Positions 27,161-37,823 are shown, counted from the first letter of the stretch. The stretch: 64,000 nucleotides of DNA from Paenibacillus pinihumi DSM 23905 = JCM 16419 (GCF_000422505.1 NZ_KE383865.1:530726-594725), one strand, 5' to 3'. Numbers and translations: made by a program. The notes: generated by a model from the letters alone, not told the origin.

Positions 27161-27208
27161 AAAACAACCTTCCAGGCGCTTCGCAGCAGCCCCGGAAGGT
27201 TGTTTTTG
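27161..27208. terminator. Bidirectional terminator
   Basis: AAAACAACCTTCC (27161-27173) pairs with GGAAGGTTGTTTT (27194-27206). It serves the thioredoxin-like gene and the convergent cimA. Confidence 0.85.
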
Positions 27209-27245
27209 TTTTAATAAACAAATCGGAGAAAGAGATAATCTCCTC

Positions 27246-28859
27246 CTAGTGGTTGATCAAGCCCAACCGCTCGCGCTGATCGGACCCGCTGATCTCCAGC
27301 TTGGCGGAATTAAGGAGTGCATAACGTATGCTGTCCACGAGCGCCTGCCAGCTTGCTTCAATAATATTGCTGGAGACACCAACCGTGCTCCAGGTGTTAT
27401 TGAAGTCGGTTGATTCAATCAGAACCCGCACCTTGGCCGCTGTTGCATCATTCTCGTCAAACACCCGAACCTTGTAATCGGAGAGATGAACGTCCATAAT
27501 GCCGGGATAATATTGTACCAGCGCTTTGCGCAGTGCATTATCCAGTGCATTGACAGGGCCGTTGCCCTCTGCTGCCGTGTAGACGGTCTCGCCATCCACA
27601 TTAATTTTGACAATGGCCTCTGACAGGAGCTGTCCGTGGCTCTTCTCAACAAGCATTTTGAACGACTCCAGCTTGAAGATTTCCTTGGTTTCGCCGAAGG
27701 CTTCGCGAAGCAGCAGTTCCAGGGATGCATCAGCGCCCTCGAATTGATAGCCTTGATGCTCAAGCTCTTTGATTTTGTCGATGATTTGCTTTGTTTTCTC
27801 GTTGTTCGCATTAATATCCAGTCCAAGCTCCTGGGCTTTGGAGATGATATTGCTCTGTCCGGCCAGCTCCGAAACAAGAATGCGCTGTTTGTTCCCGACG
27901 AGCTCAGGTGCGATATGCTCATACGTTTTGGAATCCTTAAGAATAGCCGAAACATGGATACCGCCTTTATGTGCAAATGCGGCATTGCCGACATACGCCT
28001 GATTGACAGGCATATGAACGTTAGCGATCTCGCTTACATAACGGGCTACATTCGTTAGCTGAGCCAGTTGATCGCTGCTGACGCATTGATAATTCATTTT
28101 GATCTGCAAATTCGGGATGATGGAGCACAGATTAGCGTTGCCGCAGCGTTCGCCGTATCCGTTAATCGTACCTTGGACTTGACGTGCCCCGGCACCTACA
28201 GCTGCCAGCGTATTGGCTACCGCAAGCTCGCAGTCATTATGTGTATGAATGCCGATTGGCGCTGTCAGCTCCTGGCGTACACGGGTAACGATCTCGTGAA
28301 TTTCACCAGGCAGTGTGCCTCCATTCGTATCACAGAGCACGATCCAGTCTGCACCGGCATCCTGGGCGCTGCGCAGGGCGGCAATGGCATATTCCGGATT
28401 ATTCTTGTATCCGTCGAAGAAATGCTCTGCATCGTAAATCGCTTCCACATCATTCCGCTTCAGGAAAGCGAAAGAATCGGAAATCATCGCGAGATTTTCT
28501 TCCAATGTCGTCTGCAGGGCAGTATGAACATGAAAATCCCAAGACTTTCCGACCAGCGTTGCCGCGGGCACGCCTGATTCTACAATGCGCAGCAGGCTGC
28601 TGTCATGCTCGGCAATGCTGTTTTTGCGCCGCGTGCTGCCAAAAGCCGTAATTTTGGCTTGAAGCTGCAAGGATTTGACCCGCTGAAAAAATTCAATGTC
28701 CTTGCTGTTGCTTCCCGGATTGCCTCCCTCAATATACTGAACACCCAGCGTGTCCAACTTTTGAGCGATTTTAATTTTGTCATCGGCTGACAAACTGATG
28801 CCTTCGCCCTGTGTGCCATCACGCAGAGTCGTATCGAAAATGGAGATTTTTTCTGTCAT
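27246..28859 (-). CDS. cimA: (R)-citramalate synthase
   Basis: 537 residues from ATG 28859 (GGAAAGGAAGC upstream). It condenses pyruvate and acetyl-CoA to citramalate, the threonine-independent entry into isoleucine synthesis. IFDTTLRDGTQGEGISLS is the DRE-TIM catalytic motif, IHTHNDCELAVANTL carries the metal-binding His pair, and NGYGERCGNANL is typical of the CimA subgroup. The C-terminal 120 residues form a LeuA-type allosteric domain. Length and motifs favour citramalate over isopropylmalate synthase. No leu or ilv genes are near. Confidence 0.92.
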   Translation of the reverse strand: MTEKISIFDTTLRDGTQGEGISLSADDKIKIAQKLDTLGVQYIEGGNPGSNSKDIEFFQRVKSLQLQAKITAFGSTRRKNSIAEHDSSLLRIVESGVPAATLVGKSWDFHVHTALQTTLEENLAMISDSFAFLKRNDVEAIYDAEHFFDGYKNNPEYAIAALRSAQDAGADWIVLCDTNGGTLPGEIHEIVTRVRQELTAPIGIHTHNDCELAVANTLAAVGAGARQVQGTINGYGERCGNANLCSIIPNLQIKMNYQCVSSDQLAQLTNVARYVSEIANVHMPVNQAYVGNAAFAHKGGIHVSAILKDSKTYEHIAPELVGNKQRILVSELAGQSNIISKAQELGLDINANNEKTKQIIDKIKELEHQGYQFEGADASLELLLREAFGETKEIFKLESFKMLVEKSHGQLLSEAIVKINVDGETVYTAAEGNGPVNALDNALRKALVQYYPGIMDVHLSDYKVRVFDENDATAAKVRVLIESTDFNNTWSTVGVSSNIIEASWQALVDSIRYALLNSAKLEISGSDQRERLGLINH

Positions 28860-29068
28860 CGGGATGCTTCCTTTCCTAAATACTATCATTGACAGGCTTA
28901 ATAAATATTAACGAAGTCATAATTTCCTATTATAACACGGAGCGTCTTCATATGGGTAGCCTAAAACTGGTACGGACAATTGCTCCGGTGATCTTTTTAT
29001 AGGTAGAAAGAGCATCGTTCTTCTGAAATAAATGCGGGGGATATGCCGGTGCGGCAGCATCCGATCAC

Positions 29069-29117
29069 ACAAAGGCCCTGCCTGACATCCTGGAGGGAGT
29101 TCAGACAGGGCCTTTGT
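29069..29117. terminator. Hairpin downstream of the GntR gene
   Basis: ACAAAGGCCCTG.CCTGA and TCAGACAGGGCCTTTGT form a long stem, but neither strand has a good U-run after it. It lies 8 bp past the GntR stop codon and probably ends or stabilises that transcript. Confidence 0.45.
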
Positions 29118-29124
29118 CATCAAT

Positions 29125-29769
29125 TTATAGCATTTCGTTGTCAATAATACGCCAGTGATACTTTAGAATAGCTTCAAGCTTCTCTTTGTCTTTTGCTTTG
29201 AAGTATTCAATGATTTTGCGGTGCTCGGCATTGACTTCATTTAATACCAGTGCAAGCTTTTTGTTATCATTGCTCAGATAGGATTGACGGATAAAGCTGT
29301 TTTTCAGCGAGTGAAGCATTTCAATCAGGTTCGGATTATCACATTGGCGAATATAAACGTTATGAAATTTATATTGGTCCTTATGATACTCTGAAAAATC
29401 AAACTGGATAATATCGTTTTGAATTTTATCCACAATCGCTTCCATTTCTTTAATATCCTTTTCCGCCAGATTATCTGTGGCAAGTGTCGCGGCAAGAGCA
29501 TCAAGGGCGCCTATAATTTGTGAGACGTTGAGCTTTTCTTTGCCTTCAAACGGCTTGACGATAAATCCGCGGCGGGGGATATAATCGAGCAGATTGTCAG
29601 AGGATAGCTGAAACAGCGCCTCCCGGGTAGGTGTCCGGCTGATATCCAGCTTTTTGCAAATTTCCGCTTCATTGATTTTCTGGTTTGGAAGAAGCGTTCC
29701 GTCCTGGATTTTCTGGGCGATGTAATCATAGACATGATCCTTGAGAGACTGATATTTTGGCGCTTGCAT
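29125..29769 (-). CDS. GntR family (FCD) transcriptional regulator, putative regulator of arginine catabolism
   Basis: 214 residues, AAAGGGGAA before ATG. The N-terminal winged helix (about 1-75) has NQKINEAEICKKLDISRTPT and REALFQLSSDNLLDYIPRRG, and the C-terminal FCD all-helical ligand domain spans about 85-210. FCD regulators usually sense small organic or amino acids and bind TTGTATACAA-like palindromes. Such palindromes lie before the ABC transporter, rocD and the S-layer peptidase downstream. I therefore infer that this protein, rather than RocR, controls the cluster. The ligand is not known. Confidence 0.88.
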   Translation of the reverse strand: MQAPKYQSLKDHVYDYIAQKIQDGTLLPNQKINEAEICKKLDISRTPTREALFQLSSDNLLDYIPRRGFIVKPFEGKEKLNVSQIIGALDALAATLATDNLAEKDIKEMEAIVDKIQNDIIQFDFSEYHKDQYKFHNVYIRQCDNPNLIEMLHSLKNSFIRQSYLSNDNKKLALVLNEVNAEHRKIIEYFKAKDKEKLEAILKYHWRIIDNEML

Positions 29770-30273
29770 GCCGGATTCCCCTTTCGTAATACTTGTTTGC
29801 TAAAATATAGAAAGCGCGTCCAAATCAATTGGCTGTTTACATTGACTATTGATCGTCGTGTAGTGTACACTTTTGGATGCAAGTGTTTTGTGCCGCTCTA
29901 TTGGATCACGCGGATTCGTGTGTTCTGGTAGCCATGTCAGGCCATGTCGCAGTATATGTGTTCATATGCTTCATACATCATATTGCATAAATCAGTCACA
30001 CTTCTTATTCAACTTCATTGAAGTAAATGAGGTCCATTTTCCTTGTCATTCTAGGGGTTTTCCGTAATGGGAAATGAATGGCGGGTTAAAAATGGATCGT
30101 ACAGGTATGGTGATTAATGAATAATAATTAACGAAAGTAATTCTTTATCCATGTTTACATCTTATCACTGGAGTTCGCGTTGTTCAAGATGGAGTTGAAT
30201 TTATATGTTAGATTTATGTCAGGTGGATAACAAGAACAAGCGTAATACAAGGAAAAGCAGTCGAAAAAATAAG

Positions 30274-30302
30274 TTGTTGATCCCACTTGCTGATGTTATA
30301 AT
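30274..30302 (+). promoter_or_regulatory. Promoter of the amino acid ABC transporter operon
   Basis: TTGTTG (30274-30279), a 17-bp spacer and TATAAT (30297-30302), leaving a leader of about 140 nt with the palindrome inside. A second possible pair, TTGCAT-16-TATACA at 30326-30353, would overlap the palindrome. Confidence 0.55.
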
Positions 30303-30343
30303 AAGTGACATATTAAAAAGAAAACTTGCATAAGTTAGTGTAT

Positions 30344-30354
30344 ATTGTATACAG
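30344..30354. promoter_or_regulatory. Putative GntR operator, site 1
   Basis: ATTGTATACAG with core GTATAC, about 95 bp before the binding-protein start. It shares TTGTATACA with sites before rocD and the S-layer peptidase. Confidence 0.55.
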
Positions 30355-30447
30355 ATTTGGAAAAGTATATGACTTTATTTAATATTTTGGAAATCTGTAA
30401 TACGACTAAATATATAAAATATTAAAAAAGCGGGAGAGATGAAAGAA

Positions 30448-31263
30448 ATGAAGAAACTTTTGATTTTGGCAGTCATGCTCACAACGGTGCTTGCGGGTTG
30501 CGGGCAGAAGGATACTGGAACAACAAATACACAAGGCGGTACCGACAATAAGCCGGCTGTAACAGATAAAGCAAAACTGACGGTCGGAACAAGCGCTGAT
30601 TTCGCGCCATATGAATTCCATAAGAACATTGATGGAAAAGATACAATTGTAGGTTTTGATATTGAAATTGCCAAAGAAGTGGCTAAAGATGCGAATGCCG
30701 AGCTGAAGATCGAAGATATGGATTTTGACAGCCTGTTGATGGCGCTGGATACCGGCAAGCTGGACTTTGTTATTTCCGGCATGAACCCGACGCAAGAGCG
30801 CAGAGAAGCTGTTGATTTCTCCGATATTTACTACCTGGGCGAGCATAGCGTACTGGTGAAAAAAGATGCTGTGGGCAATTTCAAATCCGCTGACGATTTG
30901 AAGGGCAAAAAGATTGGTGTTCAAAAAGGTTCCCTGCAAGAGGAAATTGGCCAAGGCGTAGAAGGCGCACAACTGACTTCCCTGGCGAAGCTGCCTGAGC
31001 TGGTTATGGAGCTGAAAACCGGCCGTGTGGATGCTGTAATCGTAGATAAGCCGGTTGCAGACCAATATGCTGCCAACCAGGACGATATCGCAGTAGCATC
31101 CGATGTGAAATTCGAGCTTTCCGAAGATGAGACAGGCTATGCGATTGCTGTGAAGAAAGGCAATAAGGAGCTTCTGGACAAAATTAATGCTACCATTAAA
31201 CGCTTGAGTGAAAATGGGGATATCGAGCGCTTCGTAGTTGAAGCCAACGAATTGGTCGAATAA
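30448..31263 (+). CDS. Amino acid ABC transporter substrate-binding lipoprotein
   Basis: 271 residues. GGGAGA at 30432 favours ATG 30448 over 30439. The signal peptide ends in the lipobox LAGC, so the mature protein is lipid-anchored outside the cell. The family 3 solute-binding fold is clear: LTVGTSADFAPYEF, VGFDIEIAKEVAKDANA, and MNPTQERREAVDFSDIYY. This cluster carries polar or basic amino acids. Position beside arginine catabolic genes suggests arginine or ornithine as substrate, which is inference. Confidence 0.94.
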   Translation: MKKLLILAVMLTTVLAGCGQKDTGTTNTQGGTDNKPAVTDKAKLTVGTSADFAPYEFHKNIDGKDTIVGFDIEIAKEVAKDANAELKIEDMDFDSLLMALDTGKLDFVISGMNPTQERREAVDFSDIYYLGEHSVLVKKDAVGNFKSADDLKGKKIGVQKGSLQEEIGQGVEGAQLTSLAKLPELVMELKTGRVDAVIVDKPVADQYAANQDDIAVASDVKFELSEDETGYAIAVKKGNKELLDKINATIKRLSENGDIERFVVEANELVE

Positions 31264-31286
31264 TTTCAGGGACGGAGTAGAAGCTG

Positions 31287-31940
31287 ATGTCGCTAGACTT
31301 TACTTTTATGGCGAAATACTGGGAGATGTTTTTGCAAGGAGCCTGGGTTACGCTGCAGCTGTCGTTTTTCGGCGTACTACTGGGTACCGTGTTTGGCATT
31401 TTCCTGGCTTTAATGAAAATTTCGAAGGTATGGGTCTTCAGGGCCCTATCTTCGACTTATATTGAGATTATCCGCGGCACTCCAATGCTCGTTCAAGTAT
31501 TCATCATATACTTCGGGCTGGTGCCTTTTGGCCTTGAATTAACGAAGTTTGAGGCCGGGATTGCAGCACTGACGATCAACAGTGCCGCCTATATGGCAGA
31601 AGTATTCCGTGCGGGAATCAATGCAATCGACAAGGGGCAGGCGGAGGCCGCCCGTTCGCTTGGGATGTCGCATGGCATGACGCTGCGCCACATTATCCTT
31701 CCGCAGGCGTTCCGTAACATGCTGCCTGCAATCGGCAATGAGTTCATTATTATTGTAAAAGATTCTTCCTTGGTGTCCACAATTGGTGCTGCGGAGATTA
31801 TGTACACGGCACGGACCGTACAAGGAGCAGCATTTAAGCCGCTCGAGCCTTTGCTTGTAGCTGCTGCGATGTATTTTGTGCTCACATTTACGCTATCCAA
31901 GCTGCTGAGTGCTCTTGAAAGGAGGCTGCAAAAACGATGA
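31287..31940 (+). CDS. Amino acid ABC transporter permease
   Basis: 217 residues with about five helices. [20 protein letters not shown] is the EAA loop that contacts the ATPase, and the N-terminal [15 protein letters not shown] block is typical of the HisMQ family. GACGGAGTAG precedes ATG. A single permease gene suggests a homodimer. Its stop overlaps the ATPase start by 4 bp (ATGA). Confidence 0.94.
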   Translation: MSLDFTFMAKYWEMFLQGAWVTLQLSFFGVLLGTVFGIFLALMKISKVWVFRALSSTYIEIIRGTPMLVQVFIIYFGLVPFGLELTKFEAGIAALTINSAAYMAEVFRAGINAIDKGQAEAARSLGMSHGMTLRHIILPQAFRNMLPAIGNEFIIIVKDSSLVSTIGAAEIMYTARTVQGAAFKPLEPLLVAAAMYFVLTFTLSKLLSALERRLQKR

Positions 31941-32659
31941 TCCGAGTTAGCGGCCTGCGCAAATCCTTCGGCAAAAATGAAATTCTTAAAGGCATCGATA
32001 CCGAGATCAAAAAGGGCGAGGTTGTCGTTGTCATTGGACCAAGCGGCTCCGGCAAGAGTACGTTTTTACGCTGTCTCAACCGGCTCGAGGAGCCGACGGG
32101 CGGACAGATCTGGTTTGAGGAACAGCAGTTAACCGGGAAGCAGTCGGACCTGAACAGAATCCGCCAGCGAATGGGAATGGTGTTCCAGCAGTTCAATCTT
32201 TTCCCGCATATGAGCGTTATGGACAACCTGACTCTTGCGCCGCGAAAGCTTAAGAATCAGAGCAAGGGCGCGGCGGAGAAGATTGCAATGGAACTGCTCA
32301 AGTCCGTAGGGCTTGAAGACAAGGCTTCGGCTTACCCGGACAGTCTGTCAGGCGGTCAGAAGCAGCGGATTGCAATTGCAAGAGCGCTGGCGATGGAGCC
32401 GGCAATGATTCTGTTTGACGAGCCGACATCGGCGCTTGACCCGGAGATGGTCGGCGAGGTATTGGATGTTATGAAGCGTCTGGCGAAAAATGGCATGACG
32501 ATGGTTATTGTTACCCATGAGATGGGATTTGCGCGTGAGGTAGGCGACCGCCTTATTTTTATGGATGGCGGTGTTATTGTCGAAGAAGGCGATCCGCGGG
32601 CTATTTTTGAAAATCCGCAGCATTCACGGACAAAGGATTTTTTGTCAAAGGTATTGTAA
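31937..32659 (+). CDS. Amino acid ABC transporter ATP-binding protein
   Basis: 240 residues. Walker [11 protein letters not shown]-loop [14 protein letters not shown], signature [16 protein letters not shown], Walker [15 protein letters not shown] and the switch His (VTHEM) are all present. It is translationally coupled to the permease. It energises uptake by the lipoprotein/permease pair. Confidence 0.96.
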   Translation: MIRVSGLRKSFGKNEILKGIDTEIKKGEVVVVIGPSGSGKSTFLRCLNRLEEPTGGQIWFEEQQLTGKQSDLNRIRQRMGMVFQQFNLFPHMSVMDNLTLAPRKLKNQSKGAAEKIAMELLKSVGLEDKASAYPDSLSGGQKQRIAIARALAMEPAMILFDEPTSALDPEMVGEVLDVMKRLAKNGMTMVIVTHEMGFAREVGDRLIFMDGGVIVEEGDPRAIFENPQHSRTKDFLSKVL

Positions 32660-32767
32660 TTGCTGCATATAATGCAGGAAACAAAGCGGATTTTGCTTTT
32701 GGCGAATCCGGAACTGGAAAGGAATACGTTCCAATCCAGTTTTTTTATCCGAATTTAAGTATATTGT

Positions 32768-32783
32768 ATTTTGTATACAAAAT
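32768..32783. promoter_or_regulatory. Putative GntR operator, site 2, upstream of rocD
   Basis: ATTTTGTATACAAAAT is a perfect 16-bp palindrome 19 bp before the rocD start codon. A half-like GTATAT lies 14 bp upstream (centre to centre), the same spacing as the pair at site 3. Confidence 0.7.
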
Positions 32784-32801
32784 TCATATGAGGTGATTGC
32801 G

Positions 32802-33992
32802 ATGCTGGATTCCAGAATGGTGATTCAAATGTCGGATCAATATAGTGCCCATAACTATCATCCGCTGCCGATTGTAATCTCAAAAGCAGAGGGCGTATGG
32901 GTGGAAGACCCCGAAGGCAATCGGTATATGGATATGCTAAGCGCTTATTCCGCATTAAATCAGGGACATCGTCATCCAAAAATCATCCAGGCTTTAAAAG
33001 ATCAGGCAGACCAAGTCACATTGACATCAAGAGCCTTTCATAGCAGCACAGCAGGTGTTTTCTATGAAAAGCTTTCACGATATACAGGCAAACCCAAAAT
33101 ACTCGCAATGAATACGGGTGCAGAGGCTGTAGAGACAGCCATCAAGGCTGTGAGACGCTGGGCATACCGGCATAAGGGCGTTGCCGGCAACGAGGCGGAG
33201 ATCATCGTCTGCAGCGGCAATTTTCACGGACGGACGATTACAGTGACCTCCTTCTCTTCCTCAGAGGAATACAAGAAGGACTTCGGACCATTCACTCCAG
33301 GCTTCAATCTGGTGCCCTATGGGGATATAGCAGCGCTGGAACAGGCTATTACCCCGAATACGGCAGCCTTTCTCGTAGAGCCGATTCAGGGAGAAGCGGG
33401 GATTGTCATCCCGGAGAACGGATATCTGGCTGCTGCACAGGCGTTGTGCCGCAAACATCAAGTGCTGCTGGTGGCGGATGAAATTCAGACCGGCTTTGGC
33501 CGGACCGGACGCCGCTTCGCCTCTGATTGGGAGCAGGTGGAGCCGGACGTCTATATTATGGGCAAAGCGCTTGGAGGCGGTGTCATGCCGATCTCGGCTG
33601 TTGCTGCAGGCGATGAAGTGCTGGGCGTCTTCGAGCCGGGTTCCCACGGTTCCACCTTTGGCGGCAATCCGCTCGCCTGTGCGGTCGCGATAGCGGCGCT
33701 GGACGTACTGGAGGACGAGAAGCTGGCAGAGCGCTCTGATGAGCTTGGGAAGTATTTCATCCATAAACTTGCAGAGATTGAGAGTCCAATTGTGAAGGAG
33801 ATTCGTGGCAGAGGACTATTCATTGGCCTGGAGCTTCATGGGCAGGCCCGTCCTTACTGTGAGAAGCTGATGAAACTGGGACTTTTGTGCAAGGAGACTC
33901 ATGATACCACAATCAGATTTGCGCCGCCTTTAATTGTCAGCAGGGAAGAACTGGACTGGGCGCTTGAGAGAATCGTGAGCGTATTGCAATAG
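32802..33992 (+). CDS. rocD: Ornithine aminotransferase
   Basis: 396 residues from ATG 32802 (GAGGTGAT upstream; a GTG at 32793 overlaps that site). It is a PLP-dependent class III aminotransferase converting ornithine and 2-oxoglutarate to glutamate-5-semialdehyde and glutamate. [26 protein letters not shown] and the PLP-lysine in [12 protein letters not shown] are present, and length equals Bacillus RocD. It precedes arginase and the semialdehyde dehydrogenase, so the three enzymes complete arginine to glutamate. The palindrome before it suggests control by the GntR regulator. Confidence 0.95.
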   Translation: MLDSRMVIQMSDQYSAHNYHPLPIVISKAEGVWVEDPEGNRYMDMLSAYSALNQGHRHPKIIQALKDQADQVTLTSRAFHSSTAGVFYEKLSRYTGKPKILAMNTGAEAVETAIKAVRRWAYRHKGVAGNEAEIIVCSGNFHGRTITVTSFSSSEEYKKDFGPFTPGFNLVPYGDIAALEQAITPNTAAFLVEPIQGEAGIVIPENGYLAAAQALCRKHQVLLVADEIQTGFGRTGRRFASDWEQVEPDVYIMGKALGGGVMPISAVAAGDEVLGVFEPGSHGSTFGGNPLACAVAIAALDVLEDEKLAERSDELGKYFIHKLAEIESPIVKEIRGRGLFIGLELHGQARPYCEKLMKLGLLCKETHDTTIRFAPPLIVSREELDWALERIVSVLQ

Positions 33993-34038
33993 CAGGATTC
34001 TTGACTCAGGTTTTTACTCAATCAGGGAGGGGAAACAG

Positions 34039-34959
34039 ATGAGTATGATGATGCAAAGCAAGAAAGTCGATTTGATTCAGGTTCCTTTTTGGCTGGGGTG
34101 CGGCCGGGCGGGAACCGAGCTTGGTCCGGAAAGCATGATGCAGGCAGGCCTGGGCAGACAATTAAAGGCGATTGACGGACTTGCGCTCCGCAGTAATGTG
34201 GTTATTGACTGTCCGGCGCCGGCAGCAGCAGCAGGGAGCGGCTCGGCCAAAGCCAAGTATTTGCAGGAGGTAACGGCCATGAGCGGGCTTTTATGCGGGC
34301 AGGTAGCGAAATCTGTCAAAGCAGGCGCCTTCCCTCTTGTGCTTGGCGGAGATCACAGCATCGCGATCGGCTCGTTGGCAGGTCTTACCGCTTGTTGCCC
34401 GAACCTTGGCGTCATCTGGTTTGACGCGCATGCGGACCTGAACACGGAGGACACGACACTCAGCGGAAATATACACGGGATGCCGCTTGCGGTTGCCCTT
34501 GGCCGGTCCCGGTTCAAGCTGACGGATATTCCGGGAGCAGGTCCGCTTTTGAAAAAGGAAAATCTCGTGATTATCGGCGCACGTGATCTGGATCCTGCCG
34601 AGAAGGAATATATTCGTTCTGAGGGCATTACCTGTTTCTCGATGCATGAGATTGACCGCATGGGAATTCAGGCTGTTGTGAAAGAAGCGCTTGAGGTGGC
34701 CGGAAACGGAACAGACGGCATCCATCTTAGCTTTGACATGGATTGTCTGGACCCGCTGGAAGCACCGGGAGTTGGAACGCCGGTTCCCGGCGGCCTGACT
34801 TACCGCGAAGCCCATTTTGCACTGGAACTGTTGGCAGAGACGAAACGCATTACGTCGATGGATCTGGTGGAGGTCAATCCGCTGATTGATTACAACATGC
34901 GGACGGCGCGGCTCGCCACTCAACTGATTGCTTCAACATTGGGCAAGCGGATTTTGTAA
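34039..34959 (+). CDS. rocF: Arginase
   Basis: 306 residues, GGGAGGGGAAAC before ATG. The manganese ligands are in [20 protein letters not shown] and SFDMDCLDP, in family order. It hydrolyses arginine to ornithine and urea. No urease genes are visible. It lies 46 bp after rocD and 39 bp before the dehydrogenase, apparently one operon. Confidence 0.96.
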   Translation: MSMMMQSKKVDLIQVPFWLGCGRAGTELGPESMMQAGLGRQLKAIDGLALRSNVVIDCPAPAAAAGSGSAKAKYLQEVTAMSGLLCGQVAKSVKAGAFPLVLGGDHSIAIGSLAGLTACCPNLGVIWFDAHADLNTEDTTLSGNIHGMPLAVALGRSRFKLTDIPGAGPLLKKENLVIIGARDLDPAEKEYIRSEGITCFSMHEIDRMGIQAVVKEALEVAGNGTDGIHLSFDMDCLDPLEAPGVGTPVPGGLTYREAHFALELLAETKRITSMDLVEVNPLIDYNMRTARLATQLIASTLGKRIL

Positions 34960-34998
34960 ATTGGCAGGTACAAACTAACGAAAGCTGAGGCGATTGAC

Positions 34999-36570
34999 AT
35001 GTCTGAGAAGAAGCTTAGTTTTCCACCGTTTACGAATGAACCGTTCACCGATTTCAGCAAGGAAGAAAACCGCCGCGAGATGCTGGCAGCTCTTGCCCAT
35101 GTCAAAAGAGAGCTGAACCGCACGTATCCGCTGCATATCGGCGGCAAGGAAGTGTATACAGGGGACTGGATCATCTCCATTAATCCGGCTCATACCGGTG
35201 AGACAATCGGAAAAGTGAGCAAGGCAGGCTTGGAGCAGGCCGAACAGGCGATGCAGTCTGCGCTCCAAGTATTTGAATCGTGGAAAAAGACTTCTGTAGC
35301 GGAGCGTGCAGCGCTGCTCGTCAACGCAGCAAATCTGATGCGTCAGCGCAAGCATGAGTTTTCCGCCCGGCTGGTGTTTGAATCCGGGAAGAACTGGGGA
35401 GAGGCGGACGCGGATACAGCAGAAGCAATTGACTTCCTTGAATATTATGCGCGTGAGATGATCCGGCTGGACGAAACTAACGAGCACCGGCCCCTGGTTC
35501 CGGTTGCAGGGGAGACGAACAGACTAAGTTACATCCCGCTTGGAGTTGGCATTGTCATCCCGCCATGGAATTTTCCATTGGCCATTTGCGCAGGGATGTC
35601 AGCGGCAGCCGTAGTTGCAGGTAATACAATTATTCTTAAACCAGCTTCGACTACTCCGGTCATTGCGTACAAATTTTATGAGGTAATGGTGGAGGCAGGC
35701 ATTCCTGCAGATGTCATTCAGTACCTTCCGGGCAGCGGTTCCGAGATTGGCGACTACCTGGTAGGGCATCCGCAGACCCGTTTTATCAGCTTCACCGGTT
35801 CCAAGGAGGTCGGGCTGCACATTAACCAGCTTGCGGCCGGGCAGGCTCCAGGTCAAATCTGGATCAAGCGCCTGATCGCGGAGATGGGCGGCAAGGACGG
35901 CATTGTCGTTGATGAAACGGCAGATTTGGATGCCGCGGCGGATGCAATTGTTGCTTCAGCATTTGGCTTTCAGGGACAAAAATGCTCCGCAGGCTCCCGC
36001 GCAATCATTGTGCAGGATGTGTATGACGAGCTGGTGGATAAAATCACGGAACGGACTGCGCGGCTAATCGTCGGTCTCCCTGAGGATAATGTGCCTGTCG
36101 GTCCGGTCATCGACAACAGCTCCTATAAGCGGATTCTCGATTACATCGAGAAAGGGAAGGCCGAAGGCAAATTGCTGGCAGGCGGGGGGAAAGCTCCCGG
36201 CAGCGGCTACTTCATTGAGCCGACCGTATTTTCCGACGTGGCTGAAGACGCGGTGCTGATGCAGGAGGAAATATTCGGTCCGGTGCTGGCGATCAGCAAG
36301 GCCAAAGATTGGCAGGATGCGATCCGCATTTACAACCATACCGAGTTCGGGCTTACCGGCTCCTATTTTTCGGCCGACGAACAGCGGATTGGAGTTGCGC
36401 TGGAACACATGCATTGTGGAAACCTCTACATCAACCGCAAATGTACGGGAGCTTTAGTCGGTGCTCATCCATTTGGCGGTTTTAACCTGTCAGGTACAGA
36501 TTCCAAGGCAGGCGGCCATGATTATCTGCTGCTGTTTACACAGGCCAAGCTAACATCGAGGAAAAATTAG
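34999..36570 (+). CDS. rocA: L-glutamate gamma-semialdehyde dehydrogenase
   Basis: 523 residues (Bacillus RocA 515). It oxidises glutamate-5-semialdehyde/pyrroline-5-carboxylate to glutamate with NAD+. The catalytic Cys is in FGFQGQKCSAGSR, the general-base Glu in IAEMGGKDG, and ISFTGSKEVG belongs to the cofactor site. It ends the roc operon; a hairpin follows at 36660-36690. Confidence 0.95.
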   Translation: MSEKKLSFPPFTNEPFTDFSKEENRREMLAALAHVKRELNRTYPLHIGGKEVYTGDWIISINPAHTGETIGKVSKAGLEQAEQAMQSALQVFESWKKTSVAERAALLVNAANLMRQRKHEFSARLVFESGKNWGEADADTAEAIDFLEYYAREMIRLDETNEHRPLVPVAGETNRLSYIPLGVGIVIPPWNFPLAICAGMSAAAVVAGNTIILKPASTTPVIAYKFYEVMVEAGIPADVIQYLPGSGSEIGDYLVGHPQTRFISFTGSKEVGLHINQLAAGQAPGQIWIKRLIAEMGGKDGIVVDETADLDAAADAIVASAFGFQGQKCSAGSRAIIVQDVYDELVDKITERTARLIVGLPEDNVPVGPVIDNSSYKRILDYIEKGKAEGKLLAGGGKAPGSGYFIEPTVFSDVAEDAVLMQEEIFGPVLAISKAKDWQDAIRIYNHTEFGLTGSYFSADEQRIGVALEHMHCGNLYINRKCTGALVGAHPFGGFNLSGTDSKAGGHDYLLLFTQAKLTSRKN

Positions 36571-36659
36571 CGGTGAATCTCATGGCGTAGAGAGTACAGG
36601 ATTATAGAAATTTAAGCACATTTCCCTGGACTGAGTGAGATTAGGATGGGGAATAAATG

Positions 36660-36693
36660 AGACATGCAGACCATGCTGCATGTCTTTCTTTTT
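36660..36693 (+). terminator. Terminator of the roc operon
   Basis: AGACATGCA and TGCATGTCT form the stem, followed by a T-rich TTCTTTTTC. Confidence 0.75.
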
Positions 36694-36819
36694 CACAGAT
36701 GGTGCAGAGTTAAATCGAGTGTAATTGGGCTTACTTTTACATAAAAACGATTGGATTGCAATTTTGCCGCGAAAAATGTAACGTAGGTTGTAGATATTTC
36801 ATAGAAAGGTCGTGTCATC

Positions 36820-37689
36820 GTGACAGCATATGCATTTTTGATCAAGCCTGACTTCTATCAGGCATTCGAGAATGAAGAGGAACAGATTGCACATTGCAAG
36901 GACTGGGGGCTTCTGTCGGATAAGGCGACAAAGACAAAAGCATTTTACTATAAAGCAGGCGGCGTCAATTTGCCTTGCACGATTGCAGGTTTTGTGGACA
37001 AGCTGACCGCTGTCATTGAATTTGAGAATGGTCAGCGGCATTGCATCCATCCCTCCTATTTGAAGGAAATGCAGGCGGCGAATTACGGGCAAAGGTTCTC
37101 AGCGCTTGCCGAAGAGATTTCTGCAGAAGGATCGTCTGACTCGAAAACTGCCGGGAGCACAGCAGAATCCGAAAATCCGCAGGATGCGAAAGCCGAAGGG
37201 CAGGCAGAAAGCACTCCGCTTGAGGACGTTCAGTTTGAGGAGCTTGCACCGATTGAAGAAACAGTTGCGAGCGGCGAGAGTTCACCGGACAAGCAGGATT
37301 CGGCAGATTCGGTCGTCGATTTGTTCGGCAATGTAGAGACTCCAGCAGAGGAAGCGCCAGCGAAACCCAAGGCGAAAAAAGAAAAGAAGCTGAAGCTTCA
37401 ACTGCCGGAGGATAAAGTGAAAATGACCGCTACAGTGAAGGAGTTCACTAGTGTGCCGAATCATTTCACGGAGACTGAAGATGAGGTTATTATTTATGAG
37501 CTGGTCTCTATTGTGGAGCCTGAACTGGAAATTGGCGATGCCTGGTCCAGCTACAGTGCAACCCTGAAAAAGCTGGAGCTCGAAGCCGGAGACATGCTGA
37601 CCTTTGACGCCAAAGTCGTAGCCAAAAAGCTGACGAAACATCCTGTTCCGTATAAGATAAATAACCCTTCGAAGATACAGAAGGGGTAA
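36820..37689 (+). CDS. Hypothetical protein with acidic linker
   Basis: 289 residues, GTG start with AAAGG about 10 bp upstream. Two folded ends are separated by a low-complexity linker. The N-terminal part (1-100, with DWGLLSDKATKTKAFYYKAG) and C-terminal part (210-289, with DEVIIYELVSIVEPELEIGD) frame a Glu/Ser/Ala-rich stretch and a Lys-rich KAKKEKKLKLQ. No signal peptide or membrane helix is present. The family is not recognised and neighbours give no clue. Confidence 0.75.
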   Translation: MTAYAFLIKPDFYQAFENEEEQIAHCKDWGLLSDKATKTKAFYYKAGGVNLPCTIAGFVDKLTAVIEFENGQRHCIHPSYLKEMQAANYGQRFSALAEEISAEGSSDSKTAGSTAESENPQDAKAEGQAESTPLEDVQFEELAPIEETVASGESSPDKQDSADSVVDLFGNVETPAEEAPAKPKAKKEKKLKLQLPEDKVKMTATVKEFTSVPNHFTETEDEVIIYELVSIVEPELEIGDAWSSYSATLKKLELEAGDMLTFDAKVVAKKLTKHPVPYKINNPSKIQKG

Positions 37690-37823
37690 GTACCCCGCGT
37701 ACTAAATTGACTCTATGGACTATATCCGACAAGCCTGTCTTTCTTATTTTTATTATTCAAAGATAGTTGGGTTTGTCGGTTGATGGTTAATTCCTCTTAT
37801 TTTCGCTTGCTGCCGACAGAGCG

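Larger units (their letters stand above)
29770..30447. other. Divergent regulatory region between GntR regulator and transporter operon
   Basis: About 680 AT-rich bp without a convincing ORF (small frames here lack binding sites). It holds a promoter at 30274-30302 and the operator-like palindrome at 30344-30354. A GTGTACAC palindrome at 29863-29870, about 95 bp before the regulator gene, is a weak candidate for an autoregulatory site. Confidence 0.5.

Noticed and set aside
28860-29124. T-box or leader peptide before cimA
   Set aside because: No T-box GGTGG core, no anticodon-like specifier loop and no terminator/antiterminator pair could be found.
29734-30067. Small plus-strand frames before the ABC transporter operon
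   Set aside because: Cys- and Arg-rich translations of AT-rich regulatory DNA without binding sites.
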